A stretch of 47,239 nucleotides of DNA from an uncultured Aquimarina sp. (GTDB lineage: Bacteria; Bacteroidota; Bacteroidia; Flavobacteriales; Flavobacteriaceae), in assembly GCA_937958985.1 (NCBI GenBank), contig CALGLV010000031.1:1-47239 (forward strand), written 5' to 3'. Positions 15,657 through 23,350 of this stretch are shown piece by piece. Under the pieces are notes generated by a model. It saw only the letters and a program-made list of their open reading frames with translations, was not told the origin of the DNA and did not search any database. A program made the translations under genes and the position numbers. The first letter of the stretch is position 1, and each line of letters opens with the position of its first letter.

Positions 15657-16035
15657 TATCTTTAATAATTTCGTCAAATATAATACTATCTCTTAAGGAA
15701 AGTCGAGATATATGAGGTAAAACCTTATCTCTAGTAAACGGGGTCCACCGCTTTATATGACAAAGGCTTACTCTTTTATTTAAAATTAAATTTTCTAAAC
15801 CCTGTTTAGTATAACCTAACTGATTTGCTCTATTAATGTAGTAATTATGAGTGTCTTTATTTAATTTTATATGTATATCGCCTCCGCTACCTTGAGTAAC
15901 CGATTCTACAACTCCACTAATTTTAGCGGTGTCATCAACATATACGGCTGTAATAGGCCTAAAAGTTATGAATGCAGTATATAATACGATTACAAATAAC
16001 ACGGCACAAAAAGCTAGATACACACGTTTAAACAT
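15643..16035 (-). CDS. Membrane-anchored protein of unknown function
   Basis: The 130-residue protein has one N-terminal transmembrane helix (VYLAFCAVLFVIVLYTAFI). A soluble, probably periplasmic beta-rich part follows, containing ISGVVESVTQGSGGDIHIKL, then a helical and basic segment ending in IIKDNGKK. I do not recognise the family. It lies 3 nt after ftsX and overlaps DUF3098 by 14 nt, so it is clearly part of this division/envelope operon. Confidence 0.7.
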   Translation of the reverse strand: MFKRVYLAFCAVLFVIVLYTAFITFRPITAVYVDDTAKISGVVESVTQGSGGDIHIKLNKDTHNYYINRANQLGYTKQGLENLILNKRVSLCHIKRWTPFTRDKVLPHISRLSLRDSIIFDEIIKDNGKK

Positions 16036-16038
16036 GAC

Positions 16039-16917
16039 TTAGTAGTATAATTCGTCGGTTTGTAAACTTAAAAAACGGTGTGTAGCAAAAAAAGTGCTGA
16101 CCCAAGTTATAAATAAACCCAACAGAAAAACACCTGAAAACAATATGGAAACTAAAAACACATCTTCAGTTAAACCCAAACCGCTAAAAGTTTGATCTAA
16201 ATAATACAAAACAACACCCATTCCTGAAAGTGCTAAAAGCCCTCCAATAATACCTAACTTAATATTTAACCAAATAAAAGGCCTACGAATAAACGATTTT
16301 GTAGCTCCTACCATTTGCATGGTTTTAATGGTAAATCGTTTAGCATATACACTTAACCGAATAGAATTATTAATTAGTAAAACAGCAATTAATGTACAAA
16401 TACCACAAATTACTAATATCCAGAAGCTTATTTTTTTTATGTTATTATTCAACAAGTTAATCAAAGGCTTATCATACGAAACTTCATCAACAAATTTCTT
16501 TGCATCAATAGTTGCCACAAAATCTTCTATCTGATCTTCGTTTACAAAATCGGCATTCAAATAAATATCCAATGAATTTTGAAGAGGGTTAGTTCCCAAA
16601 AATTCAATAAAATCTTCACCTATATCTTTTGCATGCTGTTCCGCTGCGTTTTTTTTAGATATGTATACTGTGTTCTTAACAGCGTCGTTAAGCTTCAATG
16701 TTTTAGTGAGTTGGTCTATTTCTATTTTTTTTGCACTGTCTTTATAATAGACCGTTAATGCAATTCGTTCTTTAAAATGATCGGTTACTTTTTTACTATT
16801 CAGCACTAATAAGCCCAACAAACCTAATAAAAACAGCACCAATCCAATACTAAGAACCACCGAAAAATAGGAAGATATTAATCGTCGCTTTTGAAATTTA
16901 TCAAATTTAGTTGCCAT
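16039..16917 (-). CDS. ftsX: Cell division protein FtsX
   Basis: The 292-residue permease-like protein has four predicted transmembrane helices. The first (FSVVLSIGLVLFLLGLLGLLVL) is followed by a periplasmic loop of ~130 residues. The last three lie in the FtsX/MacB-type C-terminal domain, with SFWILVICGICTLIAVLLINN and KRFTIKTMQMVGATKSFIRRPF. FtsX pairs with the ATPase FtsE to activate septal murein hydrolases; ftsE is not in this window. It is first in the operon ftsX - unknown - DUF3098 - uppP - truB. Confidence 0.93.
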   Translation of the reverse strand: MATKFDKFQKRRLISSYFSVVLSIGLVLFLLGLLGLLVLNSKKVTDHFKERIALTVYYKDSAKKIEIDQLTKTLKLNDAVKNTVYISKKNAAEQHAKDIGEDFIEFLGTNPLQNSLDIYLNADFVNEDQIEDFVATIDAKKFVDEVSYDKPLINLLNNNIKKISFWILVICGICTLIAVLLINNSIRLSVYAKRFTIKTMQMVGATKSFIRRPFIWLNIKLGIIGGLLALSGMGVVLYYLDQTFSGLGLTEDVFLVSILFSGVFLLGLFITWVSTFFATHRFLSLQTDELYY

Positions 16918-17037
16918 AGATTATATACACTTTGTAAGTTGCAATTTATAAAATTTGTAGCTCAGAGTATAATTATATTTTAATCATCTCATTTTCTATT
17001 AAATAAAAACAAAATTCATAATTCCTGATTTTATTTC

Positions 17038-17067
17038 AACATAGCAAAATTTAAGTTTTGCTATGTT
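17038..17067. repeat. Hairpin downstream of YHS gene
   Basis: A perfect 12-bp inverted repeat (AACATAGCAAAA / TTTTGCTATGTT) has a 6-nt loop. It lies directly beyond the terminator at 17073-17111, in the gap between the YHS gene and ftsX. It has no clear U tract, so its role is uncertain. Confidence 0.5.
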
Positions 17068-17072
17068 AAAAT

Positions 17073-17111
17073 AAAAAAAGCTCCTACACTTTAAAAAGTA
17101 TAAGAGCTTTT
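17073..17111 (-). terminator. Intrinsic terminator of the YHS gene
   Basis: On the minus strand an AAAGCTCTTATACTT arm pairs imperfectly with AAGTGTAGGAGCTTT and is followed by a T-rich run. It lies 20 nt after the stop of the YHS-domain gene. Confidence 0.8.
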
Positions 17112-17129
17112 AAATAGTATTAAAAATGC

Positions 17130-17570
17130 TTATTTATTTATTGTTTCCCAGTTTTTATCTGCTTTAGCTTTTAACTCCTCGGCTCCCTTTTTATTCCAAA
17201 GATCTAAAGTGTTGGTTCCCCATGAATTATAAAACAAATATAATTTACCATCTCTAATTTCGTAAGTCTTAGGATCTATCTTTATTTTTTGGCTTTTTAA
17301 ACCTACAGCATAAGCGCAGTAACCACCGTATTGAGGTACGTATTTTTCTGGATTAGCTTCAAACTTTTCTTTATTTACCTGATTAGCAAAATAAAACTCA
17401 GCCCCATCATACATACTCGAAAATTGTTTTTCACCCTCAATAGGTAAACCATCAAAATAAGAGGTTACATCATAGCCTTCAATTACCGCTCCTTTTTTTG
17501 AATAGTAGTCAGTTTGGGCTACAAGCTGTAAACTTAACAGCATTATAAAAGAAATAAATAGTGTTTTCAT
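17130..17570 (-). CDS. Exported YHS-domain protein
   Basis: The 146-residue protein has a signal peptide (MKTLFISFIMLLSLQLVAQ). The YHS domain is visible as GYDVTSYF near residues 30-37, then AEFYFANQVNKEKFEANPEKYVP and QYGGYCAYAVG. The domain name comes from Tyr-His-Ser, but here the core is the YGGYCA variant, seen in predicted metal-binding or heavy-metal-related proteins. I start at the ATG at 17570, which begins a normal signal peptide; a longer frame to 17600 adds a basic stretch that overlaps the palindrome GTATAAATTTATAC at 17573-17586. The role is uncertain. Confidence 0.8.
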   Translation of the reverse strand: MKTLFISFIMLLSLQLVAQTDYYSKKGAVIEGYDVTSYFDGLPIEGEKQFSSMYDGAEFYFANQVNKEKFEANPEKYVPQYGGYCAYAVGLKSQKIKIDPKTYEIRDGKLYLFYNSWGTNTLDLWNKKGAEELKAKADKNWETINK

Positions 17571-17630
17571 AAGTATAAATTTATACAACTTAGTTCGCAA
17601 AGCAATATAAGTTATTACAGAAACATACTG

Positions 17631-17969
17631 CTATTTTCTATCTGCTAACAACAGTAATTCATTTACAACGACTTCGGTTACATATCGCTTCTCCCCTTCT
17701 TTGGTATCATAACTTCTAGTAGTTAACTTACCTTCTACAGCAACTTCTTTGCCTTTAACAACATATTTCTCTACAATATCAGCTGTTTTACCCCAAGCTA
17801 CTAAAGCGTGCCAATCGGTTTGAGTAATGCGCTCTCCTTGTTTATTGGTATAAGATTCATTGGTTGCAATACTAAACTTAGCTAGTTTTTTACCACTATC
17901 TAACATAATAATTTCTGGATCATTCCCTAAATTACCTATCAACTGAACTTTGTTTCTTAATGTACTCAT
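17631..17969 (-). CDS. ssb: Short single-stranded DNA-binding protein
   Basis: The 112-residue OB-fold protein has the SSB pattern: LRNKVQLIGNLGNDPEI, FSIATNESYTNKQGE, TDWHALVAWGKTADIVEKYV, KGKEVAVEGKLTTRSY and YVTEVVVNELLLL. It lacks the glycine-rich linker and acidic C-terminal tip (DDDIPF-type) used by housekeeping SSB to recruit partners such as RarA. It may therefore be a secondary SSB, with the main copy elsewhere. A 7-bp hairpin lies at the 5' end of its predicted transcript. Confidence 0.92.
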   Translation of the reverse strand: MSTLRNKVQLIGNLGNDPEIIMLDSGKKLAKFSIATNESYTNKQGERITQTDWHALVAWGKTADIVEKYVVKGKEVAVEGKLTTRSYDTKEGEKRYVTEVVVNELLLLADRK

Positions 17970-17997
17970 AACTTCTTAGTTTATTAAATTAATTAAA

Positions 17998-18031
17998 ATC
18001 AACATTGTGTGTTGTTGATATTGCAAAACTA
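17998..18031 (-). promoter_or_regulatory. ssb promoter box and 5' hairpin
   Basis: Minus-strand TAGTTTTG (18031-18024) matches TAnnTTTG. Immediately downstream, ATCAACA (18019-18013) and TGTTGAT (18004-17998) form a perfect 7-bp hairpin with an 8-nt loop, starting almost at the predicted transcription start. It could be a repressor site or a 5' mRNA stabiliser. Confidence 0.45.
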
Positions 18032-18128
18032 AATCCAAAAACTAGTTAGAGTTGACTATCTGTTACTTACTTGTGTTTGTAGTCGTTTGTTGTCTTTTAC
18101 TGAATTTAAAAACACTTGAGTTTTGAGC

Positions 18129-18161
18129 AAAAAAAAAGCCATCTCTTTCGAAAATGGCTTT
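18129..18161 (-). terminator. Intrinsic terminator of the secreted unknown gene
   Basis: On the minus strand AAAGCCAT pairs with ATGGCTTT across an 11-nt loop and is followed by a run of at least nine T residues. It lies 18 nt after the stop of the gene at 18179. Confidence 0.88.
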
Positions 18162-18178
18162 ACTTATTATTTTAGTAA

Positions 18179-18670
18179 TTATTCTGAGAAACCTACTAAT
18201 AAAGCTGTTTCATCAACATTAAAAATATATTTCGAATAGTTTCTATGCAACGCTGTTAAATGTTCTTCTATGATACTTTCATTTTTAACATTACTTGCAT
18301 TTTTATAAAACTTAATCCCCATTTTCAAATTGTCATCTTCAATATACTCTAAGGAAATCATTTCGATCTCAGTAATGTACTTGTATTCTAATTCTTTATG
18401 GTCACTTTTGAAGTCATCAAAAACAGATATTTCATCAAAAATATTAATTTTTGATTCTGCTATTTCACTACTTACTATTTCGTACTTAGTTCCTTGATTA
18501 TCAAAATCTACTTCTTCAATAGTATTTTCTGCTTCATAGGTGTCAGTTGAAATACCAATAAAGGTACCTCCGCTTCGAGCTTCAGCTTTCCAAACAGTAG
18601 TTGTTACAAAGTTTTGCGCAACTAATTGTATTGAAGCAAATATAAAAGTTAATAGAGTAATTTTTTTCAT
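18179..18670 (-). CDS. Secreted protein of unknown function
   Basis: The 163-residue protein has a signal peptide (MKKITLLTFIFASIQLVAQ) and a mature part rich in Glu, Asp and Ile, with alternating beta-like segments. I do not recognise a family. An in-frame ATG 9 nt further upstream (18679) is possible, but the MKK start fits a signal peptide better. It has its own terminator and a TAnnTTTG box at 18699-18706, so it is probably a single-gene unit. Confidence 0.65.
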   Translation of the reverse strand: MKKITLLTFIFASIQLVAQNFVTTTVWKAEARSGGTFIGISTDTYEAENTIEEVDFDNQGTKYEIVSSEIAESKINIFDEISVFDDFKSDHKELEYKYITEIEMISLEYIEDDNLKMGIKFYKNASNVKNESIIEEHLTALHRNYSKYIFNVDETALLVGFSE

Positions 18671-18698
18671 ACCAAACATTTTTCACGAATACTTATGC

Positions 18699-18706
18699 CA
18701 AATATA
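18699..18706 (-). promoter_or_regulatory. -7 box (TATATTTG) of the secreted unknown gene
   Basis: Minus-strand TATATTTG exactly matches TAnnTTTG and lies 28 nt before the preferred ATG. Confidence 0.45.
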
Positions 18707-18834
18707 CGGGCGATACAAACAAGAAAACGAATTAACTGACAACTTTTAGACCAAGTATCAAAATACTTAGATAAACTACCACTAAATCGTTTTATTAAAT
18801 TAAGTATTTCATAAAAATATTAAGAAAAAACAGA

Positions 18835-20145
18835 TTACTTCTTTCTAAAATAGACACTTATAGGTACTCCTGTAAAGTCAAACTCCTTACGCAATTGATT
18901 TTCCACGTAACGCTTATAAGGATCTTTTACATATTGAGGCAAGTTACAAAAGAACACAAACTGAGGTTGTGTTGTCGGTAATTGCATACAGTATTTAATT
19001 TTAACAAATTTCCCTTTTAATGCTGGCGGTGGGTAGTTTTCAATAAGCGGCAACATCGTATCGTTCATAACACTTGTTTTGATTTTCTTAGAACGATTCT
19101 TAAAAACTTCAACAGCTGTTTCAATTGCCTTAAAAATTCGTTGTTTCGTTAAAGAAGATACAAACACTATTGGAACGTTAGTAAAAGGCTCTATTTGCTT
19201 TCGAATATGAGTTTCAAATTCTTTTACTGTATTCGTTTCCTTTTCTTCTATTAAATCCCATTTATTTACCAGAATTACGATTCCCTTTCTATTCCTTTCT
19301 GCCAGCCAAAAAATATTTTGAACCTGGGCATCAAAACCTCTTGTAGCATCCACTACAACCAAGCATACGTCGGCATGCTCAATAGCTCTAACCGATCGCA
19401 TTACAGAATAAAATTCTAAATCTTCTTTTACTTTTGCTTTTCTACGGATTCCCGCAGTATCGACTAAATTAAAATCAAACCCAAAACGGTTATATTTAGT
19501 ATCAATAGCATCTCTTGTTGTTCCCGCTATATCGGTTACAATATTTCTATTTTCCCCAATAAGTGCATTTATAAAAGAAGACTTACCAGCATTTGGACGA
19601 CCTACTACCGCAAAACGTGGCAACTCATCATCACCTGATCGCTCTTCCTCTTTTGGTAAAGCTTTTACTAAATCATCTAACAATTCTCCTGTACCACTAC
19701 CATTAATACTAGCAATGGCATAATATTCGCCTAAGCCTAAGCTATAGAACTCAACGGCATCATTAACGCGCATGGCATTATCCACCTTATTCACCACTAA
19801 AAAAACGGGTTTTTTTACCTTTCTAAGTAAATTTGCCACATCTTCATCCATACCTGTAACGCCCGTTTCAACATCTACCATAAAAACTATGGCATCGGCT
19901 TCTTCGATAGCTAACTCAACCTGCTTATCTATTTCAGCTTCAAAAATATCGTCACTACCTAATACGTAACCACCGGTATCAATCAAAGAAAACTCTCTAC
20001 CGTTCCATTCCGACTTACCGTAATGACGGTCTCTAGTGACCCCACTAACGGAATCAACTATAGCATCTCTACGCTGTATTAAACGATTAAAAAAGGTAGA
20101 TTTACCAACATTTGGACGACCAACAACAGCAACAATAGAACTCAT
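18835..20145 (-). CDS. der: Ribosome-associated GTPase Der (EngA)
   Basis: The 436-residue protein has two tandem GTPase domains. The first has G1 [12 protein letters not shown] near residue 8 and DTGGY as G3. The second has G1 [12 protein letters not shown] near residue 182, DTAGI as G3 and NKWDL as G4. A C-terminal KH-like domain ends [15 protein letters not shown]. Der is essential for 50S ribosomal subunit assembly. The TACTTTTG box at 20169-20176 is its likely promoter. era lies just upstream on the same strand. Confidence 0.97.
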   Translation of the reverse strand: MSSIVAVVGRPNVGKSTFFNRLIQRRDAIVDSVSGVTRDRHYGKSEWNGREFSLIDTGGYVLGSDDIFEAEIDKQVELAIEEADAIVFMVDVETGVTGMDEDVANLLRKVKKPVFLVVNKVDNAMRVNDAVEFYSLGLGEYYAIASINGSGTGELLDDLVKALPKEEERSGDDELPRFAVVGRPNAGKSSFINALIGENRNIVTDIAGTTRDAIDTKYNRFGFDFNLVDTAGIRRKAKVKEDLEFYSVMRSVRAIEHADVCLVVVDATRGFDAQVQNIFWLAERNRKGIVILVNKWDLIEEKETNTVKEFETHIRKQIEPFTNVPIVFVSSLTKQRIFKAIETAVEVFKNRSKKIKTSVMNDTMLPLIENYPPPALKGKFVKIKYCMQLPTTQPQFVFFCNLPQYVKDPYKRYVENQLRKEFDFTGVPISVYFRKK

Positions 20146-20168
20146 AATGAGTGGTTTTAAATTTAGCG

Positions 20169-20176
20169 CAAAAGTA
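20169..20176 (-). promoter_or_regulatory. -7 box (TACTTTTG) of der
   Basis: Exact TAnnTTTG on the minus strand, predicting a leader of about 20 nt for der. Confidence 0.5.
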
Positions 20177-20207
20177 CGCCTTTTTTATAATTAAGATGTT
20201 ACAAGGA

Positions 20208-21101
20208 CTAGCTCTTTTGGTTATACCCAAAACGCTTTAACTGATTTTGATTGCTCCTCCAGTTTTTGTTAACTTTAACAAAGAGCTCAATGTATATTTG
20301 TTTACCAAAAAACTTCTCTAAATCCTTTCGAGCTTCCTGCCCCACACGCTTTAAAGCACTTCCTTTATGGCCTATAATTATTCCTTTTTGAGTTTCACGC
20401 TCTACCATTATCACCGAGTTGATTCGGATAATATTTTCATCTTCAACAAAAGACTCAGTAACCACTTCTACAGCATACGGAATTTCCTTTTTATAATGTA
20501 AAAGGATTTTCTCTCTAATCGATTCGTTTACAAAAAAGCGCTCAGGCTTATCTGTAAGTTGATCTTTAGGATAAAATGCAGGCGACTCTGGCAATAACTG
20601 CAAAATCTTTTCGAAAACAATTTGAATATTGAATTTTTGCAATGCTGAAATTGGCAATAATTCAGCATTAGGCACTTTATTTGTCCAATATTGTACTTGT
20701 TCCTCTAAAGCTTCTTGATTAGAAGTGTCAATTTTATTTAAAAGAAGTAAAACAGGAATACGAGAATTGTTTATTTTATTAAAAAAAGCCTCATCTTTAA
20801 GTTCCTTCTCTCCTATTTCAACCATGTAAATAAGCACATCAGCATCTTCGAAAGCCGACTTAACAAAATCCATCATTGAGGCTTGCAATTCATAGGCTGG
20901 CTTTATGATACCTGGAGTATCCGAAAAGATTACCTGAAAATCATCACCATTCACTATTCCTAAAATACGATGCCTTGTTGTTTGAGCTTTGGAAGTTATT
21001 ATAGAAAGCTTTTCGCCTGTTAAGGCATTCATTAATGTTGATTTACCAACATTAGGGTTTCCTATAATATTTACAAAACCAGCTTTATGTGTAGTGCTCA
21101 T
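20208..21101 (-). CDS. era: GTPase Era
   Basis: The 297-residue GTPase is needed for 16S rRNA maturation and 30S assembly. G1 is GNPNVGKSTLMNAL near residue 14, G3 is DTPGI, and G4 is NKID near 122. The C-terminal KH RNA-binding domain includes MVERETQKGIIIGHKGSALK and IYIELFVKVNKNWR. It is followed by der after 62 nt; each gene has its own -7 box. Having both ribosome-assembly GTPases side by side is a compact arrangement. Confidence 0.96.
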   Translation of the reverse strand: MSTTHKAGFVNIIGNPNVGKSTLMNALTGEKLSIITSKAQTTRHRILGIVNGDDFQVIFSDTPGIIKPAYELQASMMDFVKSAFEDADVLIYMVEIGEKELKDEAFFNKINNSRIPVLLLLNKIDTSNQEALEEQVQYWTNKVPNAELLPISALQKFNIQIVFEKILQLLPESPAFYPKDQLTDKPERFFVNESIREKILLHYKKEIPYAVEVVTESFVEDENIIRINSVIMVERETQKGIIIGHKGSALKRVGQEARKDLEKFFGKQIYIELFVKVNKNWRSNQNQLKRFGYNQKS

Positions 21102-21119
21102 TGTTTAGTATTTATTTTG

Positions 21120-21127
21120 CAAAAATA
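21120..21127 (-). promoter_or_regulatory. -7 box (TATTTTTG) of era
   Basis: Exact TAnnTTTG on the minus strand, predicting a leader of roughly 14 nt for era. Confidence 0.5.
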
Positions 21128-21459
21128 AAGCTTTCATTATAAGAATAAGGTAATCGAAGGATTTATATACGGCAATCAAATATATTTAGCTATTTAAAAA
21201 TTTTTACCATAAAAACAATAAACAACTCTAAAAATCACTCCTTCCGAAAAAATACTACTGTTTTACTCATAATTATGAACACATAATCTTTCTTCATTAA
21301 GAAATCTATAACAAAACTTTGTAGCATTTCCTTTTTTATTCCAACTTGAAGTGTATTTTAGCAATGAATTTGAGGGATTAGTATTAAAAATTTATTAATT
21401 ATACACCTGTTATTCTTTAAAATTCAAATAATTAATTATATTTAATAATGAGTTTTGTA

Positions 21460-21484
21460 AAGCTAACTACTATATAGTTAGCTT
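21460..21484 (+). promoter_or_regulatory. Perfect inverted repeat upstream of the small coiled-coil gene
   Basis: AAGCTAACTA and TAGTTAGCTT form a perfect 10-bp inverted repeat with a 5-nt spacer, just after a -7-like GAGTTTTG. No U tract follows, so it is more likely an operator or a 5' RNA hairpin than a terminator. Confidence 0.45.
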
Positions 21485-21530
21485 AAATTCAATAACTTAT
21501 ATGTGTAAAACCCCCGAAAAATAGTATATC

Positions 21531-21755
21531 ATGACGTTAATGGAAAGAGCTTTAGAATTTGAAGGAAGAAAACAAAGTTTTCAAACTACAAGTGACCGTA
21601 TTGAAGCTTCAAGAGAAGTAAAGGCACTAATTCTAGATTTAAATCAAATATATAAAGAAACGAAGGAGGCCGAAATCATGGATTTAATGAAGCGCCTTAC
21701 TGCTATCAAACAGAAAATAGAGAAACGCCTTAAGGGCCGAAAGTTAGATATTTAA
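21531..21755 (+). CDS. Small helical/coiled-coil protein of unknown function
   Basis: The 74-residue, highly charged protein is almost entirely helical, with heptad-like spacing in VKALILDLNQIYKETKEAE and MKRLTAIKQKIEKRLKGRK. I see no signal peptide or membrane segment. It is isolated, with a long upstream non-coding region, an inverted repeat near the predicted transcription start, and a strong terminator after it. That layout supports a genuine, separately controlled gene. I do not recognise the family; a small structural or regulatory protein is possible. Confidence 0.7.
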   Translation: MTLMERALEFEGRKQSFQTTSDRIEASREVKALILDLNQIYKETKEAEIMDLMKRLTAIKQKIEKRLKGRKLDI

Positions 21756-21814
21756 TTCATCTTGGGGTAACATAATAGTAAAGCACTATTTTTTACCATT
21801 ATTAAATTTAACTT

Positions 21815-21873
21815 TAAAGCAAAAAAAATGGGTTTAGATAATTTAATTATCTAAACCCATTTTTTTTGCTTTA
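21815..21873. terminator. Bidirectional terminator, perfect 29-bp-arm inverted repeat
   Basis: A perfect 59-nt inverted repeat centred on 21844 has the core ATGGGTTTAGATAATT. It is flanked by an A8 run on one side and T8 on the other, so both strands give a hairpin and U tract. It serves the gene ending at 21755 (+) and the oxidase subunit IV gene ending at 21881 (-). Confidence 0.92.
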
Positions 21874-21880
21874 TCAATTG

Positions 21881-22237
21881 TTAGAAATCCCAACTTTTAT
21901 GTCCGTTTTGAAAAACTTCATAAACATATCCACCTTCATTTAATAAAATAAAAGATAAATAAATCATAAGAAATATAGCAGTCCAAACAACAGACCTCCT
22001 TAAGCCTTTTGACTCTTCTTCCATATGCATGAATGCCCATGTAATTAAATATGCCTTATAAATTGTTAGGATAATAAATATCCAGTTTAACAATTTCATA
22101 TATGCTACTTTGGTATTTAAAAACTCAGGTTTCCATATACCAAAAGCAACCTCTACAATTGTAACTATAGAGAGTATTGTAAATACTTTCCAAATTCTTT
22201 TTGTGTGCGATACGTGCTGTCCTGTTTCGTGTGCCAT
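21881..22237 (-). CDS. Cytochrome c oxidase subunit IV-like membrane protein
   Basis: The 118-residue protein has three hydrophobic segments. The third is preceded by TWAFMHMEEESKGLRRSVVWTAIF, typical of the prokaryotic COX4/CyoD-like family. It begins 19 nt after the subunit III gene and is the last gene of the oxidase block, followed by a strong terminator. It is an accessory subunit of a haem-copper oxidase; the catalytic subunits I and II are not in the window. Confidence 0.85.
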   Translation of the reverse strand: MAHETGQHVSHTKRIWKVFTILSIVTIVEVAFGIWKPEFLNTKVAYMKLLNWIFIILTIYKAYLITWAFMHMEEESKGLRRSVVWTAIFLMIYLSFILLNEGGYVYEVFQNGHKSWDF

Positions 22238-22256
22238 TTTGTAAAATAATACTGAA

Positions 22257-23243
22257 TTAAACTAAGTAGAAAAAAGTAAATACGAATACCCAAACTAAAT
22301 CGACAAAGTGCCAATATAATCCTACCTTTTCTACCATCTCATAACTCTTACGCTTTTCGTAGGTACCCACTAAAACATTAAGAAAAATAATAATATTAAT
22401 GATTATACCTGAAACTACGTGAAAACCATGAAAACCAGTTATAAAGAAAAAGAAATTGGCAAATAAAGGGCTTCCATATTCATTCTTATACATGTTAGCT
22501 CCTTCTACAATACCAATACCATCTTTTTTAAGTCTTGCAATTGACTCCGCTCTCGAAAGTACCGTTTTCTCACCTTTTTCGTTAAGTATTTGAGTGCGCA
22601 CCAATACATTTGGCTTAGACTCAAATCCTTTAATAACCTCTTCCATAGTATATGTAGGCAATTCTTTTTCATCAGAATACCAAATACCATTTTTATTTTC
22701 GTGACGTGTTCGTGTTTTAGGCTCAGCAGTAGCTATTTCAGAAAGACCAACTCTATGACCATCAACATCAACAAATTGATATATCTGACCTCCTTTAGTC
22801 TCTATAGCTCCGTACTCTCCTTTTATAAAGTTTTTCCATTCCCATGCTTGAGAACCTACAAATATAGCTCCACCAATAATGGTTAAAAACATATAAATAA
22901 TTACTTTATTTTTTTTCATTTGATGACCTGCATCTACAGCTAACACCATAGTTACCGATGAAAATATCAGTATAAAAGTCATTAATGCCACATAATACAT
23001 AGGAGCGTTAACTCCATGCGCAAATGGAAAGTGATTAAAAACCTCATCGGCGATAGGCCATGAGTTAATAAATTTAAACCTTGAAAAACCGTAAGCTGCT
23101 AAAAACCCTGAGAATGTTAATGCATCCGACAATATGAAAAACCACATCATCATTTTACCATAGCTTGCCTTTAAAGGCTGATTGCTTTCGCCTCCACCCC
23201 ACACACTGTTTTCCGTGCCTGTTTCTATAACAGTTGAATCCAT
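22257..23243 (-). CDS. Cytochrome c oxidase subunit III with a large extra-membrane insert
   Basis: The 328-residue protein has the subunit III fold: KMMMWFFILSDALTFSGFLAAY near residues 30-51, FVGSQAWEW near 128-136, ITGFHGFHVVSGI near 268-280 and YWHFVDLVWVFVFTFFYLV at the end. Between the third and fourth family segments is a hydrophilic insert of about 110 residues (roughly 142-250, including TRTRHENKNGIWYSDEKELP). Ordinary subunit III proteins lack this. The gene has its own TATTTTTG box 33 nt upstream of the ATG. It is a paralogue of the 193-residue subunit encoded just before it. Confidence 0.9.
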   Translation of the reverse strand: MDSTVIETGTENSVWGGGESNQPLKASYGKMMMWFFILSDALTFSGFLAAYGFSRFKFINSWPIADEVFNHFPFAHGVNAPMYYVALMTFILIFSSVTMVLAVDAGHQMKKNKVIIYMFLTIIGGAIFVGSQAWEWKNFIKGEYGAIETKGGQIYQFVDVDGHRVGLSEIATAEPKTRTRHENKNGIWYSDEKELPTYTMEEVIKGFESKPNVLVRTQILNEKGEKTVLSRAESIARLKKDGIGIVEGANMYKNEYGSPLFANFFFFITGFHGFHVVSGIIINIIIFLNVLVGTYEKRKSYEMVEKVGLYWHFVDLVWVFVFTFFYLV

Positions 23244-23275
23244 AGAAGTTGAATAATAATTCGTTAATTGTTCGA

Positions 23276-23283
23276 CAAAAATA
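23276..23283 (-). promoter_or_regulatory. -7 box (TATTTTTG) of the 328-residue subunit III gene
   Basis: Exact TAnnTTTG on the minus strand in the gap between the two subunit III genes, suggesting that the second one and subunit IV can be transcribed separately. Confidence 0.45.
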
Positions 23284-23350
23284 AGGAATTATAGTTGTTG
23301 TACTTTAATATTCCTTAGTATTTATTTCTATTTAGTACGTTTCTAAAAAA

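Larger units (their letters stand above)
21102..21530. other. 429-nt non-coding region between era and the small gene at 21531
   Basis: This AT-rich region has no convincing reading frame. Minus-strand TAnnTTTG boxes lie at 21120-21127 (TATTTTTG, 19 nt before the era ATG) and at 21177-21184 (TATATTTG). Near the other end are a plus-strand near-consensus GAGTTTTG (21450-21457) and a perfect inverted repeat (21460-21484). The middle part shows nothing I can support. Confidence 0.6.

Noticed and set aside
18753-18768. Hairpin AAGTAT/ATACTT downstream of der as a terminator
   Set aside because: The stem is only 6 bp, AT-rich, 67 nt past the stop and lacks a U tract.
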